DNA from: Rhodamnia argentea | Lineage: Eukaryota; Streptophyta; Magnoliopsida; Myrtales; Myrtaceae | Direction: 5' to 3' | Assembly (NCBI RefSeq): GCF_020921035.1 | Contig: NC_063151.1 | Coordinates: forward strand, 27,906,934-27,970,933 | Length of the DNA stretch: 64,000 bases | Part shown: positions 52,869 through 64,000 of the stretch, piece after piece | Position numbering within the stretch: position 1 is the stretch's first letter | Layout: the number at the start of each line of letters is the position of its first letter | Notes under the pieces: model-generated | What the model was told of the DNA's origin: nothing | Database searches by the model: none | Seen by the model: the letters and a program-made list of their open reading frames with translations, nothing else | Program-made: the position numbers and the translations under genes

Positions 52869-53622
52869 TTTTTGGTAATTCCTGGCAAAATTGACAAACT
52901 TAAGGCTACATCGGCATCCACACAGTAAATTCAGGACCGATTAGGTAAATTTCCTCCAAAGTTAGGTATTGCATATAAATTTGATCTTGCTCCTCCTAAG
53001 TTTTGATTTCTACGTCCATATTGATGGTTTTTGTATAGTCTCCTCATGTCTTTGGCGAAACAGTCATCGAGAGTGCAATTTACTTTTGTGTTGTTTAGTA
53101 AGATTGTTATGCACAGCACAAGGACATTGTGGGCGACAACACTGAATTTTGTCCTTACCGAAATAGTCACACATCGAACTCGAAAAATTGCCCAGGCATA
53201 AGTTATAGGACCAAAAATGGAATTACCCCACTGTTCTTCCACAACTAGGAACATGCCGAGGACCCTTGCTGTATAGAGTCGATCATGGGCCTTCAGCCAG
53301 GTTAGGCCCGTCCAAACCCGTTCAAGCCCATGATAGGCCCAAGTGCACCTACAAATCTACTTCTTTCTTACAGCCCAATCTGTCGAAGTGGATCCAGCAG
53401 CATCGTAATCGGCCGACTATCCAAACCAATGATCATCGATGCGGGTTGAATATCAAAAAGTAAATAAATGCAACCGTGTATATAGAGTTACGTCAAGACC
53501 CAAAAAATAAAATAAAATCTAGAGCTATTACGCCATTATATTATCACAATCTTCATTTTTCACATATGAGGCCATACTAAAAATTATTTCGTTCATAACG
53601 TAACTTTTCCTCTAACAGTATC
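52869..53622. other. Intergenic DNA
   Basis: Immediately after the fold-back element are more words of the same family (ttgacaaacttaagg, gcatccaca) to about 52960. The remainder has no domain-bearing frame. Confidence 0.4.
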
Positions 53623-53974
53623 AGAGGTAGCAAAATGGGTCTAGAACCCATATTTCATGGTGGTGGGTATTCCTTGAGTTTTAAAAGTACATCATAGATG
53701 AGTTACTCAGAAATTTAATGGGTTCTAAATGGATTTAAATAGGTCATAAATGGGTTAGCTAAGAAAAATATAATTAACAAATTAGCAATATGATATATAT
53801 AATGTATAAGAAATAATTTCCTCTAAACTAGATTTTATTATTAAAGTGTCTTAACCATATAGGTTGGGTTGGATATGATTCACTAGATTTGTATACCATG
53901 AAAATGGATCAAAATGAGTCGGATTATATTCGACCCGACCAAAACCCTACCCGACCCACCGGTTTGACACATCT
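53623..53974. mobile_element. hAT-like MITE
   Basis: The left end AGAGGTAGCAAAATGGGT and right end (minus strand) AGATGTGTCAAACCGG are imperfect inverted repeats. The interior is rich in aaatgggt words on the left and cgacccgacc words on the right. I could not define a clean 8-bp target duplication. Similar words occur near 23500-23805, 33545-34140 and 35172. Confidence 0.45.
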
Positions 53975-54480
53975 AATATGGAGCATCGTTAGTACAAAGT
54001 GTTTCTTGCATCAACTACAAGGTTAGAAACACTTGTTCATTTGGTAGATAATCACACGGTATAGCCAACACTACTTCCATATTCTAAATTCGGAGCATAA
54101 CAGATTACATCTTAGAACAACTCCCGGTTGTTAGAGGGAGCATGTCGATAATTTAAACAAATTAACAAATGTTGTCATGCTTAAATCCGGGTCTCTCGTG
54201 ACTTTTTCACTCTTCGCGAAAAAACGCGATGATCTGAAAATCCGGGTCAAACATTCCTGTCCGCCTTCCTCGTCCGGCAGAGACAGACAGACCAGGAGTT
54301 GCTCATCATCAATCCGTTACAACCATGCACGATAATCCCATTCTTCGCAGAACGATCGATCCAACGCACGGATCTTCAAGTTCAAGGAACTGAGGACAAC
54401 AACCACCATGCGTCGATGCACGTAAAGGACAAAAATGAAGACATCTCGCAGACCCTAGCTAACGAGAAGAGTTGCCCATC
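53975..54480 (+). promoter_or_regulatory. UGT promoter and 5' leader
   Basis: A spacer of about 500 bp. The reading frame is open a few codons above the first ATG at 54481 but has no upstream ATG. No clear TATA box was identified. Confidence 0.35.
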
Positions 54481-55902
54481 ATGATGTCAGAGGAGACGAG
54501 CTCGAAATTTCATATAGTCATGTTTCCATGGTTCGCAGTTGGTCACATGACCCCATTCCTCCACCTCTCCAACGAACTCGCCAAGAGGGGCCACAAAATC
54601 TCCTTCTTGCTGCCCAGGAAAGCCCTGATTCTCTTGGAAGACCTCAATCTACACCCCGACCTCATCACCTTCCACCCGGTCACCGTCCCCTCGGTCGCCA
54701 CCCTTCCTCCGGGGACTGAAACCGCCTCCGAAATCACCATCTCCGACACTCCCTTGCTCGCCGCTGCCATGGACCTCACCCGCCCCCAGTTGGAGGTCTC
54801 GCTGCAGGCCATGCGGCCCGACTTTGTCTTCTACGACACTGCCCACTGGATCCCCCAAGTGGCCAGGCCGCTCGGCATCAGGACAGTCTGCTACAATGTT
54901 GTTTCCGCTGCCGCGATCGCCATCGTCCTCGTGCCAGCCCGCGAGGTGACCCTGGGGAAGCCGCTCACGGAGGAAGAGCTGGCGAAGCCACCCGAAGGGT
55001 ACCCATCGGAGACTGTCGTGCTGCGCGGCAGCGAAGCCCGATCCCTCATGTTCGTATCCCTGCCTTTCGGCGACAACATCACGTTCCACGGCCGCACCAC
55101 GACCGCCATGCGAGAGTGCGACGCAATCGCCATTCGGACGTGCCAAGAGATAGAAAGGGACTTGTGTGCCTACATCGGCAGTCAATACGGTAAGCCTGTC
55201 TTCTTGACTGGCCCAGTCTTGCCTGAGCCGGCGGCGACGAAGACGCTGGACGAGAAGTGGGCCGAGTGGCTCGGCCGGTTCAAGCCAGGGTCCGTCGTGT
55301 TCTGCGCGTTCGGGAGCCAGCACGTTCTCGAAAAGGGCCAGTTCCAAGAACTCCTGCTAGGGCTCGAGTCAACAGGCTTGCCATTTCTGGTAGCTCTCAG
55401 ACCACCGGTTGGCACAAACTCAGTAGAAGAAGCTTTTCCCGAGGGTTTCGAAGAGCGGGTCCAAGGGAGAGGAATCGTTCACGGCGGTTGGGTCCAACAG
55501 CCACTGATCTTGACCCACCCGTCGGTCGGGTGCTTCGTGAGCCACTGCGGGTTCGGGTCGATGTGGGAGTCGCTGATGTGCGACTGCCAAATAGTGATGG
55601 TCCCGCACCTGGGCGACCAGATCTTGAACACGAGGCTGCTGGCCGAGGAGCTGAGAGTGGGGATCGAAGTGGAGAGAGACGAGAGCGGGTGGTTCTCCAA
55701 GGAGAGCCTGTGCAGAGCCATCAAGAGCGTGATAAATGAAGAGAGCGAAGTGGGTCAGCTGGTGAAGGAGAACCATGCGAAGTGGAGAGAGGTTCTGGTG
55801 AGCCCCAACTTCATCAGCGGCTACATCGATAGGTTTATTCAGAATCTGCAAGAGCTTCAAACGGAAAAAAAAATTAGAGGTGTCGATGTAGGGAGATCCT
55901 GA
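54481..55902 (+). CDS. UDP-glycosyltransferase, UGT79/UGT91 type (branch-forming), 473 aa
   Basis: Single exon, unusually GC-rich compared with its neighbours. GT-B fold enzyme of glycosyltransferase family 1: the catalytic His22 lies in FPWFAVGHMTPFLHLSN and the partner Asp119 in FVFYDTAHW. The 44-residue PSPG box, which binds the UDP-sugar, spans residues 337-380. It starts WVQQPLI, contains HCGFGSMWES and ends GDQ; the final Gln is usual for UDP-glucose users but does not prove the donor. The N-terminal motif and FGSQHVLEKGQFQELLLGLE are characteristic of the UGT79/91/94 group. That group adds a second sugar to flavonoid, anthocyanin or terpenoid glycosides, in the cytosol. The acceptor is not predictable here. 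Two adjacent ATGs (54481, 54484) are possible starts. No frameshift is seen. Confidence 0.93.
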   Translation: MMSEETSSKFHIVMFPWFAVGHMTPFLHLSNELAKRGHKISFLLPRKALILLEDLNLHPDLITFHPVTVPSVATLPPGTETASEITISDTPLLAAAMDLTRPQLEVSLQAMRPDFVFYDTAHWIPQVARPLGIRTVCYNVVSAAAIAIVLVPAREVTLGKPLTEEELAKPPEGYPSETVVLRGSEARSLMFVSLPFGDNITFHGRTTTAMRECDAIAIRTCQEIERDLCAYIGSQYGKPVFLTGPVLPEPAATKTLDEKWAEWLGRFKPGSVVFCAFGSQHVLEKGQFQELLLGLESTGLPFLVALRPPVGTNSVEEAFPEGFEERVQGRGIVHGGWVQQPLILTHPSVGCFVSHCGFGSMWESLMCDCQIVMVPHLGDQILNTRLLAEELRVGIEVERDESGWFSKESLCRAIKSVINEESEVGQLVKENHAKWREVLVSPNFISGYIDRFIQNLQELQTEKKIRGVDVGRS

Positions 55903-57858
55903 AAGGCAAAGATGAGCGAATGCGAAATGGCCTTTCAAATTAAGTTGAAGAGTGCTGTTGCTAAAGAAGTGATATTTTGATCTACATGATCTTTAGAGTG
56001 ATTTTTTTTTTCCTACATGGAAAGAGATTGTCCTTCCTAACTTTACAAAGACATTTGGGCCAATGTACCTCAACTTGTATTTTGTAGTCGAGTATTGACT
56101 TTTTCATATTCAAACTATAATGGAACTTGTTCCCGAACAGGCCTCTTCTAAGTAAATTTTGAGCAAATACAATAGCTCTTGCCACTCCAGTAGTTATATC
56201 ATTTAGATATTGCGTTGCTACCGTAAAAATGAATTCGGCTCATTGGAACGTCCTATAGAAATTTTATTTTACAAACTACAAAATGAGCATGTGCGTGGAT
56301 CAATCACGAGTCTCCTATGTAAAAGACAAATAATTGCATAAAAAAGTGTTTAAGTCGACTGAAAAATCGGAGCTCAAGATCAGATCCCGTTCCTTTTAAT
56401 TGACATCAAGCCCGACAAGTTCTCTATCACTTCGAACTGTGGATCCCCACCATAACCCAGCCCCTGAACATCTAGGCAATATACTAATACGAGGTCGCTA
56501 CTGGTGTGGCGGGGCGCGGGCCGTGGCATGTCCCGGCAAGGAGTCGCCTTCTTAAAAAACTAATGCACCCCCCACCACCACCGGCTTCGCAGGTAGTCCC
56601 CGAAAAGCCTTTCAAGCGTCATTCCTGGCTGAAGATCGACGACCGTATCACGAGCCTAAGGGGAAGTGCTATGCCATTGCCACGAGGACATATCATGAAT
56701 TGGATGGCAGGTATGGTGACTGCCGACTCCGTTGGGGAGCAGTACCAGTACGGGAAGAGAGTGCTGTAAAGTGGACCCGTCACAGTTGTAGCTGGTGAAA
56801 AGCTTGCGAGGAAGGTACATGCGTACTTTCGCTGGAATCCCCATTGGAAACTTCAAAATCGGAAAAGTCGTTGAAAAAATCCTTAAACTTATTATATTTT
56901 AAATTTTGCTTAGCTAACCGTCCCCAAAGTCCGACGGTGGGGACAGTCAGCTTATGATCACAAAAAAAAATTGTGGAGTTTGAGTGTTATTACTCTTCAT
57001 TCTTTTTTTCTTTCTTTTACTTTTATGTATTTTTATTGTAAGCTAAAGTTAGAAGACAAAACTATAACAAAGTAATCGTACGGCTCAGTATAATCTCAAA
57101 CGTAGACGTACACACCATCATCGGGTGTTTCGCATAAAAAACTCATTAATTAAGAGATCGCATGGTCATTTGATTTACAACTTCAAAATTTATTTCATTT
57201 GCTATCAAGAAAGAATATGGCATTTTTAATCGTTACTAGTTCTTGTTATGATTTTGTCTTCTAATTTCAACCATCCTACGTGAGCGCGGTCGGTGCTGAC
57301 GTGGATTTCTTTTAATAACATTTCAATATTTATTGAAGATTTTATTCATCTATTGATTTGTTCTTTGTTCTTTCTTCCACACGAATACAAGAATTCCCTA
57401 GATGATTCAGGTTGGACAGATAATCGGAATAGGCTTTTATACATTCCGACTTTAAAACTAGCATGGTGGCTTTGAGTATGATGAGAAACCGAACATCAAG
57501 TACGTTCACAACAGCATAAAGCTAATCAAGGATCTCCCAATTTGACCTCCATTGAAGTGTCCAAAGAAAAGTTAAAAAAAAATGGCTAAGTCTCGTGATC
57601 GGCTAAATTAATCATTAGTTAGATGAATCTTGCATTTTGCTACCACGCTCTGGAGAGACGTAAAAAAAAGAGACAGAGAAAAAGAACCCTCGTTTTTCGT
57701 CAACGATCTTTTTCCTAATCCGAAACTGCAAGAATGAGAAAGATTGATGATGACCAATAATAAAGAATCGGTGCAAATCTCACATACAGGAACTCGGTAT
57801 CAATAAACCAGAAAAAAAAAAGAGGAACGGAGGAAGAAAAAAATCAAATAGGGAGACA
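55903..57858. other. Intergenic region between UGT and TAXIMIN
   Basis: Begins with the UGT 3' UTR; ends with the TAXIMIN 3' UTR. An open frame at 56506-56769 (87 aa, Pro-rich start) is the best of several; it has no domain I recognise and no splice partner. Nothing else supported. Confidence 0.4.
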
Positions 57859-58156
57859 TCAACACGGAATCTTCTCAGTGAACCACCGGAGAATCTTGAT
57901 GGGAAGCTTGAGAAGGCTGACGGACAGCTTCACCGCCCCAACACAGCATATGCAGCAAGGGCACAAGCAACTCAGTACAGTCCTGTCATCAGCACAAAAA
58001 GTTTTTTGAGTTTAACCCTAGAGAGAGAGAGAGAGAGAGAAGGCGATAAGGAACTTACCCGAGGACCCAAACAAGTGCACCCACCAGAGAAAAGATCACG
58101 GCAACGAAAGCGAAGGGCAAGCCTATCAAGAACCCAAGAGGCCTGCACTCTCCCAT
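57859..58156 (-). CDS. TAXIMIN-type cysteine-rich signalling peptide, 73 aa
   Basis: Two exons on the minus strand: 58156-58059 and 57982-57859, joined by a 76-nt GT-AG intron to give exactly 222 nt in frame. The peptide starts MGECRPLGFLIGLPFAFVAV, has a hydrophobic helix (about 9-33), a CLCPCCICC cluster (38-46) and ends RWFTEKIPC. It has eight cysteines in all, at 4, 38, 40, 42, 43, 45, 46 and 73. This is the TAXIMIN family, conserved small peptides implicated in organ separation and specialised metabolism. The hydrophobic segment may act as an uncleaved signal or anchor. Too short to appear as a single long open frame because the intron interrupts it. Confidence 0.95.
58021..58039. repeat. 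(AG)n microsatellite in the TAXIMIN intron
   Basis: A run of about nine AG units inside the 76-nt intron (57983-58058), close to its donor side, so repeat length may vary without touching coding sequence. Confidence 0.9.
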
Positions 58157-58539
58157 TTTTTCCTCGATCCTCCAACGCACGAGAGTTCGCTTTCAGAAAG
58201 CAAAGCGAAGCTGCGTATGATCCTGAGCGGCGATGGAGATGTGGGAGAGGTTGATGTATATGCAGGCAAGAAAAGCAACGCGTATCGGAGCTGCAGATTG
58301 GGTAAAGAGTCAATGGACGTTTTCATATTCTGACCCAAAAAAAAAAAAAGGACGTTTTTTTTTATGGAGTCTGCCTGCCATGATTGACGATTCTGATATT
58401 AGAAGCTTCTTCTTGGTCTCCATCCTTTTTTTCTTTTTCTTTCAGAGCTTTCTCATGGTTTGGAAAATTTCAAAGAAGCGTGCCAGACTTGCTTCCGTTT
58501 ACTCCACGCCGGGGGGGGGAGGGAATTTATTAAAAAATT
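58157..58539 (-). promoter_or_regulatory. TAXIMIN promoter and leader
   Basis: Short upstream region of the TAXIMIN gene, ending against a fold-back MITE at about 58540. Contains pyrimidine-rich tracts (58425-58442). No TATA box fixed. Confidence 0.35.
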
Positions 58540-59175
58540 TCAAAACCTATTCCGCTATTATCGATTTAGAAACCTTTTCATTTTGTCGATTGAGTCTATG
58601 TAGTGAATTTTGGCCGAAAATTGCTAACGTGACAGTCCAGTTAGCGTGAATCATCCTACATAACATGACCTGTGTTGACATTTATTTTTTTTATTATAGT
58701 ACTATATGAGGAACAGCAAACCCCGCAACCCCGGAGCGAAGGTTATGAAACCCTAGCAGATCAAGAGTGAGGGTCACGACCCTAGGCTAATGTGGCAATG
58801 GCTCGCAAGCCCTCGCTGTGGCCTGCAAAGGCTTAACGGCACTCACCTAGTGGTCGGTAGGGGTTGCCAGGCCATGGTCAAGGGGGTCGGCGGCCCCCAC
58901 CAGCCCTTTGAACTGAAAAAAAAAAAAACAAAATAAAATGAAAATATTTTTAAAAATAAATTATTATTAGCATTGGTCCACGTTATCATCGGTGGTCTTA
59001 CGAAGGTCATACCATATTGGACAGCAAATCTTGCCACATTAGGCGGCCGACATCCACGTCAGAAATAGCTAATTATGACCAAAAAATTTGGATGGACTCG
59101 TCTGGTAAAATGTGAAATATTTAGGACTCAATTGACATGACTAAAAGTTTTAGAACTGAACTAGCAAAAGTGAAA
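58540..59175. repeat. Fold-back MITE upstream of TAXIMIN
   Basis: The left arm (tttagaaacctttt, cgattgagtctatg, attttggccgaaaattgc) matches the reverse complement of the right arm (agctaattatgacc, ggactcaattgacatg, gttttagaactgaactagc). The core near 58730-58910 is GC-rich (gggggtcggcggcccccacc). Same family as 39885 and 52313. Confidence 0.75.
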
Positions 59176-60799
59176 TAAATTTAAGACTTTTTGGACACCG
59201 CCCCTCCGCGAGAAATTCATGTAGACCTCGTGGGCTACGAATGAGTACGAAATTTAACACCCGATGTCCATCAGAAGAAGTTGATGATGGGGTTTGGAGA
59301 ATACTGTGCAACGCCATGCCCAGGCCCACGAGTTTCCGAATCCATACCCCGAGAGACTGAAGCCCAACCATGCAGTCCCCAGCTTTATGAAATTGAGATA
59401 CAACTCCACGCTAGCCCCGTCAAACGGATCTCTCTGATCGGGTCGAAGCCTAATCGATCCATTTTACCAATATTCGCCCATTTTCATACGATATTATTTT
59501 GCCGTCCCGGATCCAACTCAACCCCAGGCCCAAAGCATTTCGGATTCAATATTCCCCAAGACTGAAGCCCGACCATGCCGTCCCAAGCTTTACGAGATAA
59601 TACTCCACGCCCAAATCGAAGGCACTCCAACTCCAAGGACGAGCCTATTTCCACTCTCAACCGGTTCGAACATGCCGTTTCGACCACCCCCCACCTCCCC
59701 GGGCCAACCCTTTGATCTTCGTACCCCGATTTTGAGGAAACCGGTTTGTTACGAGATAAAAAAGGGGATAGGAATTCATATGATTTCCCGGTTCAAACGA
59801 GATTTTCGTAAACCAGGCTTTGTGTGAATAGTTGGCAAAGTGCGACTATAAAATGAGGCGTAGAGTAGTATGGCTTAGTTTGAGAAGTTCTCATCACATT
59901 CTAATAAGATCTTTGGCATATGGAAGGGAGCCAAAAATTAGGAAGACCGAAAAAGAGAAAAACATATCATAAATTAGAATAAACATGATAATTTCGTTAG
60001 AATAAACTATTCTCATAAAAGTATATTTCAAATTTTCCGCACGATCAGTGATAGGAGGCCTCCACATTATTGTAATCATAATTATTATTGTCATTATTAT
60101 TATTATGATGCTCTTTGGAGCTAATTACAGAAAAAGTCTAGTCCTTTGTCGACGGCGCATTATGGGACGACCTAATTAATTTAGCTTTTTGCAATTTTAG
60201 CAATAATGGTTGATAATTAATTGCGCTCCATTAATTTCGGCTCATCAAGATTTGACTTTACATTTACTTTCGTATGCCGTGGAAAAAAGGGCGGCGGCTC
60301 CGTTGTTGTACTTCGGCAGCTTTGGCAGACGAGAGATGAGTTAGGTTAGTAACTCCACCAGTCTCGCCCTAGTTTTCAAAGTCAACGAGTCAACGCGCCC
60401 CCCCTCCCTCCGCGAAGGATCTGCCACCGCGTCGTAGGAATCGTAGGCATATCTATGTTCCAATAATTCTATCGAAACAGGTTTGCGCGCCGTCTTAGAA
60501 AATTACTTTTTTTTTTTTCCTTTTTAGGGGCGGCCGTGGGTTTCGACAAAAAAAAAAATTTAATTAACTGAAATTGAATCTTCAAACCTTTCGAAAGGAA
60601 AAAAAACACCCTCTTTCGGCTCTTTTCGACGCGGCAGCCATGTCCGTTGACTTGACTCTCCCCCAAATTGATTGGCCGAGACGATTGGGCTAGAATGGAT
60701 GTGATAGACATAATTATCATCCCTATGCCCTGATTAAGCAGTTATTACTAGATTTCTTTTTTTTTAGAGCGAGAGATCGGATGAGGAAAATTTTCCAAA
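59176..60799. other. Intergenic DNA with a diverged direct repeat
   Basis: Two diverged copies of a segment containing caggccca, ccccgagagactgaagccc or ccccaagactgaagcccga, then accatgc and ctccacgc, lie near 59316-59420 and 59520-59612 (about 204 bp apart). No domain-bearing frame. The rest is AT-rich. Confidence 0.5.
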
Positions 60800-61051
60800 C
60801 CGTAGAAAAATTATATCATCAATGTTAATTCAATCATAACTTTTTTTAAATTTTATCAATTTAATTAGAAATATTAAAGCTAAACTCCACTGTAATCTTT
60901 TCAATCAATTTTCACCAAGCATCATTAGTGTAACGACGTGTTACATAGGACGGTCGGCGACGATTGAATCGCCACACCGGCGATTTTCACCGAAAATCGA
61001 TTGGGAGGACTTATTTGAAATTTTGCGTAATGATGTAGGACGAAGTTGGTA

Positions 61052-61097
<46 letters not shown>

Positions 61098-61260
61098 ATT
61101 ATATCAACGGCGATTTTCACCGAAAATTGACCGGAAATATTATATTAAAAATTTGTGTAATGATGCAGGACAAAGTTGGTGAAATTGGAAAAAAAAATGA
61201 CTGAATTGATATTTGTGTAATAACTTGTCCTTAATTGGGTAATTTTTCCGATTGAGTGGG
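60800..61260. repeat. Repeat cluster around an (AT)n microsatellite
   Basis: A segment of about 78 bp starting cggcgattttcaccgaaaat (60978) recurs at 61108 (same start, then diverging with gtaatgatg...aggac.aagttggt). Between the copies sits an (AT)n then (GT)n run at 61059-61097. The flanks have fold-back-like words (caatcataactt, atcaattttcaccaagc). Confidence 0.7.
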
Positions 61261-63600
61261 TATTTGAAACAAGTTACACATTTATCTTTGTTAACTCGGT
61301 CGGCAATTAAAATTTTACTTCTCGTTCAGCGTCGTACATCCAATCTAGGCAATCTAAAATATCATCATACACATTATAGTATTATACGATACTTTGGAGA
61401 AATAACTTTCGCAAAAGTTAGATAGTAAAAATCAATTCGAGCATCTCACGCACGCCACTTGCTTTCAAATATATTGTTAGGGGGTGGGGAACACAGGCCA
61501 GCGCAGCGCAGACCGCGGGACTAGGAACGGCAGCACACCGTCGCCAAACAACATCTTCACTCCACCTCGCACGTGTCTGTCTGACCGGCCCGCAGGACGT
61601 CAGATCGCAACTCGTGTCATCCTTGGAGCTACACGTAGCCGTCGGATCCCCGCCCCTCCCTCTCGCGACCGGTTCAAAGGCAAGGCGGAGCAGGACTTTT
61701 GGGGGGGGTGGGACCACCCTCAAAAGGCGTCTTTTTTTTTTAAATGGTGGGGGAGAGAAGGGCGTCATTTTATTTTGGAGTTATCCTTTCGGGGGAATAA
61801 AATCGCATCTCTCCTGATCCGCCTCGCGCGGCGAGAAGGCAGACAGTGCCGACAGGCGACAAGTGTTGGGAATCGCGAAAACGAAGCCGTCGGTTGGGAT
61901 AGGAGGGAAAATTTATTTTTATTTACGGTATCTTTCTCCTTAATTATGGGAATTTTTCGCGATGAAGACACAAAATATCTTCATTTTTTTTTAAATAATA
62001 ATTTGAGATGGACCTTATTTTAAATAAGAGTATGAAATACCCTTTTTATTTCAAAATTGAATCTGACTAAGTGCATCTCGTCTTTTTCTCTCTCTTTTTT
62101 CGATTTTTTCCCTTTTTCTTTTCGTTTCTTATTTTTTTCCCTCTTCCCTTCCCTGGTCATTTCTGAACTCGGGGGAGGATGACCCTCGCCTGAGATCGAC
62201 GAGGGTTGGGGGAGATGAGAGACCCTGCATTGTAAAAAGAAAAAGATTCAGGAGTTGCAATTTATTCAATACTTGGGAAATAGCAAGATAAAGACCCTGC
62301 ACTGTCGTGGCTAGTCCTATGTTGTGCATGATTAGTATACAAATAAATTTTCCTCCTAAAGTACTTTAAAACCAAATAAAGACCTGAAACTAGTCAATAC
62401 ATGTTTTTCGCTGAATATGTATTAGTATGTTAATCGTACAAAAGGAAGCTGATAAATTTAATTATTTCTCTAGTATTACTGCCTTTTGAGATATTCGTCG
62501 GCATGGCTCCCGACAAAATCCAAACCCGCATAAAGAGCATGAGCATCACACAGTACAATAAAGTCTCTTGTCTCAATGACCGTCAAGCTACGCAACCCCA
62601 ACGGCCTTCTCAACCTTATCGACACTTCCGACATGTTATTCATTCGATTTGCTCGGACTTTTTCAACTTTTGAAGATTAGCCTCTCTTTTCCTTCCAAAT
62701 TGAGACCTGTCCGATAGAGAGGGTGGTAATATTAAGATAAGTCGTGTAAATTTAAACGGTAATTTATTTTACCAGATGTTAGGAGACGAGGTGGGAAATG
62801 ACTTTGGGACGCAAAATTGTCGCTTTCGAAATATCGAAGTACTCTACGTTTTAAACGCCAAAAGCAAAAGGTCGCTCCAACTCCAAGTAATAATTTAAAC
62901 GCAAAACGGGGAATTCCTCCGCGTCGCGAGAGCGCGTGCCACGTGACAGGCGCGGGGCTCGTGCGGAACTCGATCGGTTCCTTTTTTATTTGCGCGGGCG
63001 TGTGAGTGCGGTCAAAGCCCTCGTTGACCGAGCCCCTTTTGCCCCCACCCGCCCCACCGTCGGGGTATCACGCTGCTCGAGATGCGGTGGGTAGGCTCCC
63101 CCGCTGCCTCCACGTGCGGCGCGTGACCCTCACCTTCCCCGAAATCATGCTCGGCGCTCTCCCCCGGGCCCCCCCTCCACGCGGAGCCGGCCGAAACACT
63201 TTCTCCCTCCATAATTAATTACGGCATCAACCTTTACATCGACGGATCGCAAATATGAAAAAGTACCTCAAGTGGCATTTTTACGGAACTTATATCTGGT
63301 CTTTATATGGATATAATCCTTTTTAGATATCAATCAATATTTTGAGTCGGGCATTTTAACGTGGTATTGAAATCAAGTATCTCATATCGTTTATTCACAG
63401 ATGTTAGAAATTCTTTATATAAATATACATTTATATATATAATCTCCCTCTGCCTATTCATCTAAATTTTTTTTCGGGGTCATACTTTCGAGTAACGGAT
63501 GGATGGCTTAAGTCCAAAGATCGCGAGGTGTGTATTATTCTTGGTTACTCAAGCAGCACACTAGCCCATTCGGCGAATCGTTCTCCAAAGAGATCGTGGA
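61261..63600. other. Gene-poor terminal region
   Basis: A GC-richer island at about 61480-61890 and another at 62880-63200 give open frames in several phases but no recognisable domain. The second ends shortly before AT-rich DNA. No promoter or transcript structure could be supported. Confidence 0.4.
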
Positions 63601-63603
63601 TAT

Positions 63604-64000
63604 TGTTAGGATTCAACGCATAATTAAATCGAAATAAAACGTAAAGCGAAAAAGAAAAATCGAAACACGAGATTTTATCTTGGTTCACCCTAAAACTAGG
63701 GTTATGTCCAGAAGAAGATTTCGCTATAATTAGCACATTACGTTTTTCATCACATCATTCAATTATAAACGGAAAATATATATATATAATAGCAACAGGT
63801 AAGAACCAGATATGCTGATGACACGGAATCCGTTTGTAGCAAAATCATAATGCCCCAAGCACGTGTAGAAATGACTGCACATTCATTTTAAATAGTAGTA
63901 CCCGCCAAAAGTGCTCTTACGTACATTTTTCCTATCGATATAAGGAAATGTGGGAATGGTTTAATACTGCACCAACCCGATAAATGAAAATTAATAATTT
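63604..64000. mobile_element. Possible fossil LTR fragment (copia-like), running off the window
   Basis: Begins TGTTAGGATTCAACGC and includes acacgagattttatcttggt followed by tcaccc, a word type common in LTRs of plant Ty1/copia elements. The other end is not in the window, so neither family nor completeness can be judged. Fossil, low certainty. Confidence 0.3.

Noticed and set aside
54472-54480. UGT start nine bases upstream
   Set aside because: That codon is TTG. The first ATG is at 54481 and gives the usual length of the N-terminus.
56506-56769. 87-aa open frame after the UGT
   Set aside because: No recognisable domain, no intron context and a Pro-rich low-complexity start; not enough to call a gene.

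Overview
The window is nuclear DNA from a flowering plant, almost certainly a eudicot. The evidence is spliced genes with GT-AG introns, AT-rich intergenic DNA full of small transposons, and plant-only families (TAXIMIN peptide, SPEAR/TIE repressor, DUF599, DUF1685, NCL exchanger, RABA GTPase, PSPG-type UGT). Nothing fixes the species. All gene models were built by hand from splice sites and checked for reading-frame closure across every exon; no alignment or database search was run.

Layout. From 1 to 4.9 kb there are repeats: a fold-back element near 1.0-1.7 kb and a 1.5-kb PIF/Harbinger-like element at 2.66-4.15 kb. From 5 to 16.5 kb is a gene cluster: an NHL-repeat membrane protein (+), a SPEAR-type EAR repressor (+) and an EF-hand Na+/Ca2+ exchanger-like protein NCL (-), the last two convergent. 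From 17 to 21 kb a 1.2-kb unit is tandemly duplicated; one copy carries a Harbinger-like insertion and the other a tRNA-derived SINE. From 22.8 to 24.9 kb is a group-E bZIP factor of the bZIP34/61 type (-). A Ty1/copia Gag fossil lies near 26-26.8 kb. From 27.7 to 32.6 kb is a nine-exon plant TAF1A-like Pol I factor (+). Repeats follow to 36 kb, including a third Harbinger-like element.

From 36.7 to 51 kb the genes are a RABA1-type Rab GTPase (+), the DEDDh exonuclease REX4 (+), a tandem pair of DUF599 membrane proteins (+,+) and a DUF1685 protein (-). From 52 to 54 kb there are more fold-back and hAT-like MITEs. An intronless UDP-glycosyltransferase of the UGT79/91 type (+) lies at 54.5-55.9 kb and a 73-aa TAXIMIN peptide gene (-) at 57.9-58.2 kb. 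The rest, to 64 kb, is repeats and gene-poor DNA.

The genes look like unrelated housekeeping and developmental loci, each with its own promoter; there is no operon-like or biosynthetic cluster. The most informative structures are the tandem repeat in which each copy preserves the other's pre-insertion site, the short TAXIMIN gene, the DUF599 duplication, and the families of fold-back and TTA-flanked elements. I saw no convincing sign of an entirely new biological system.
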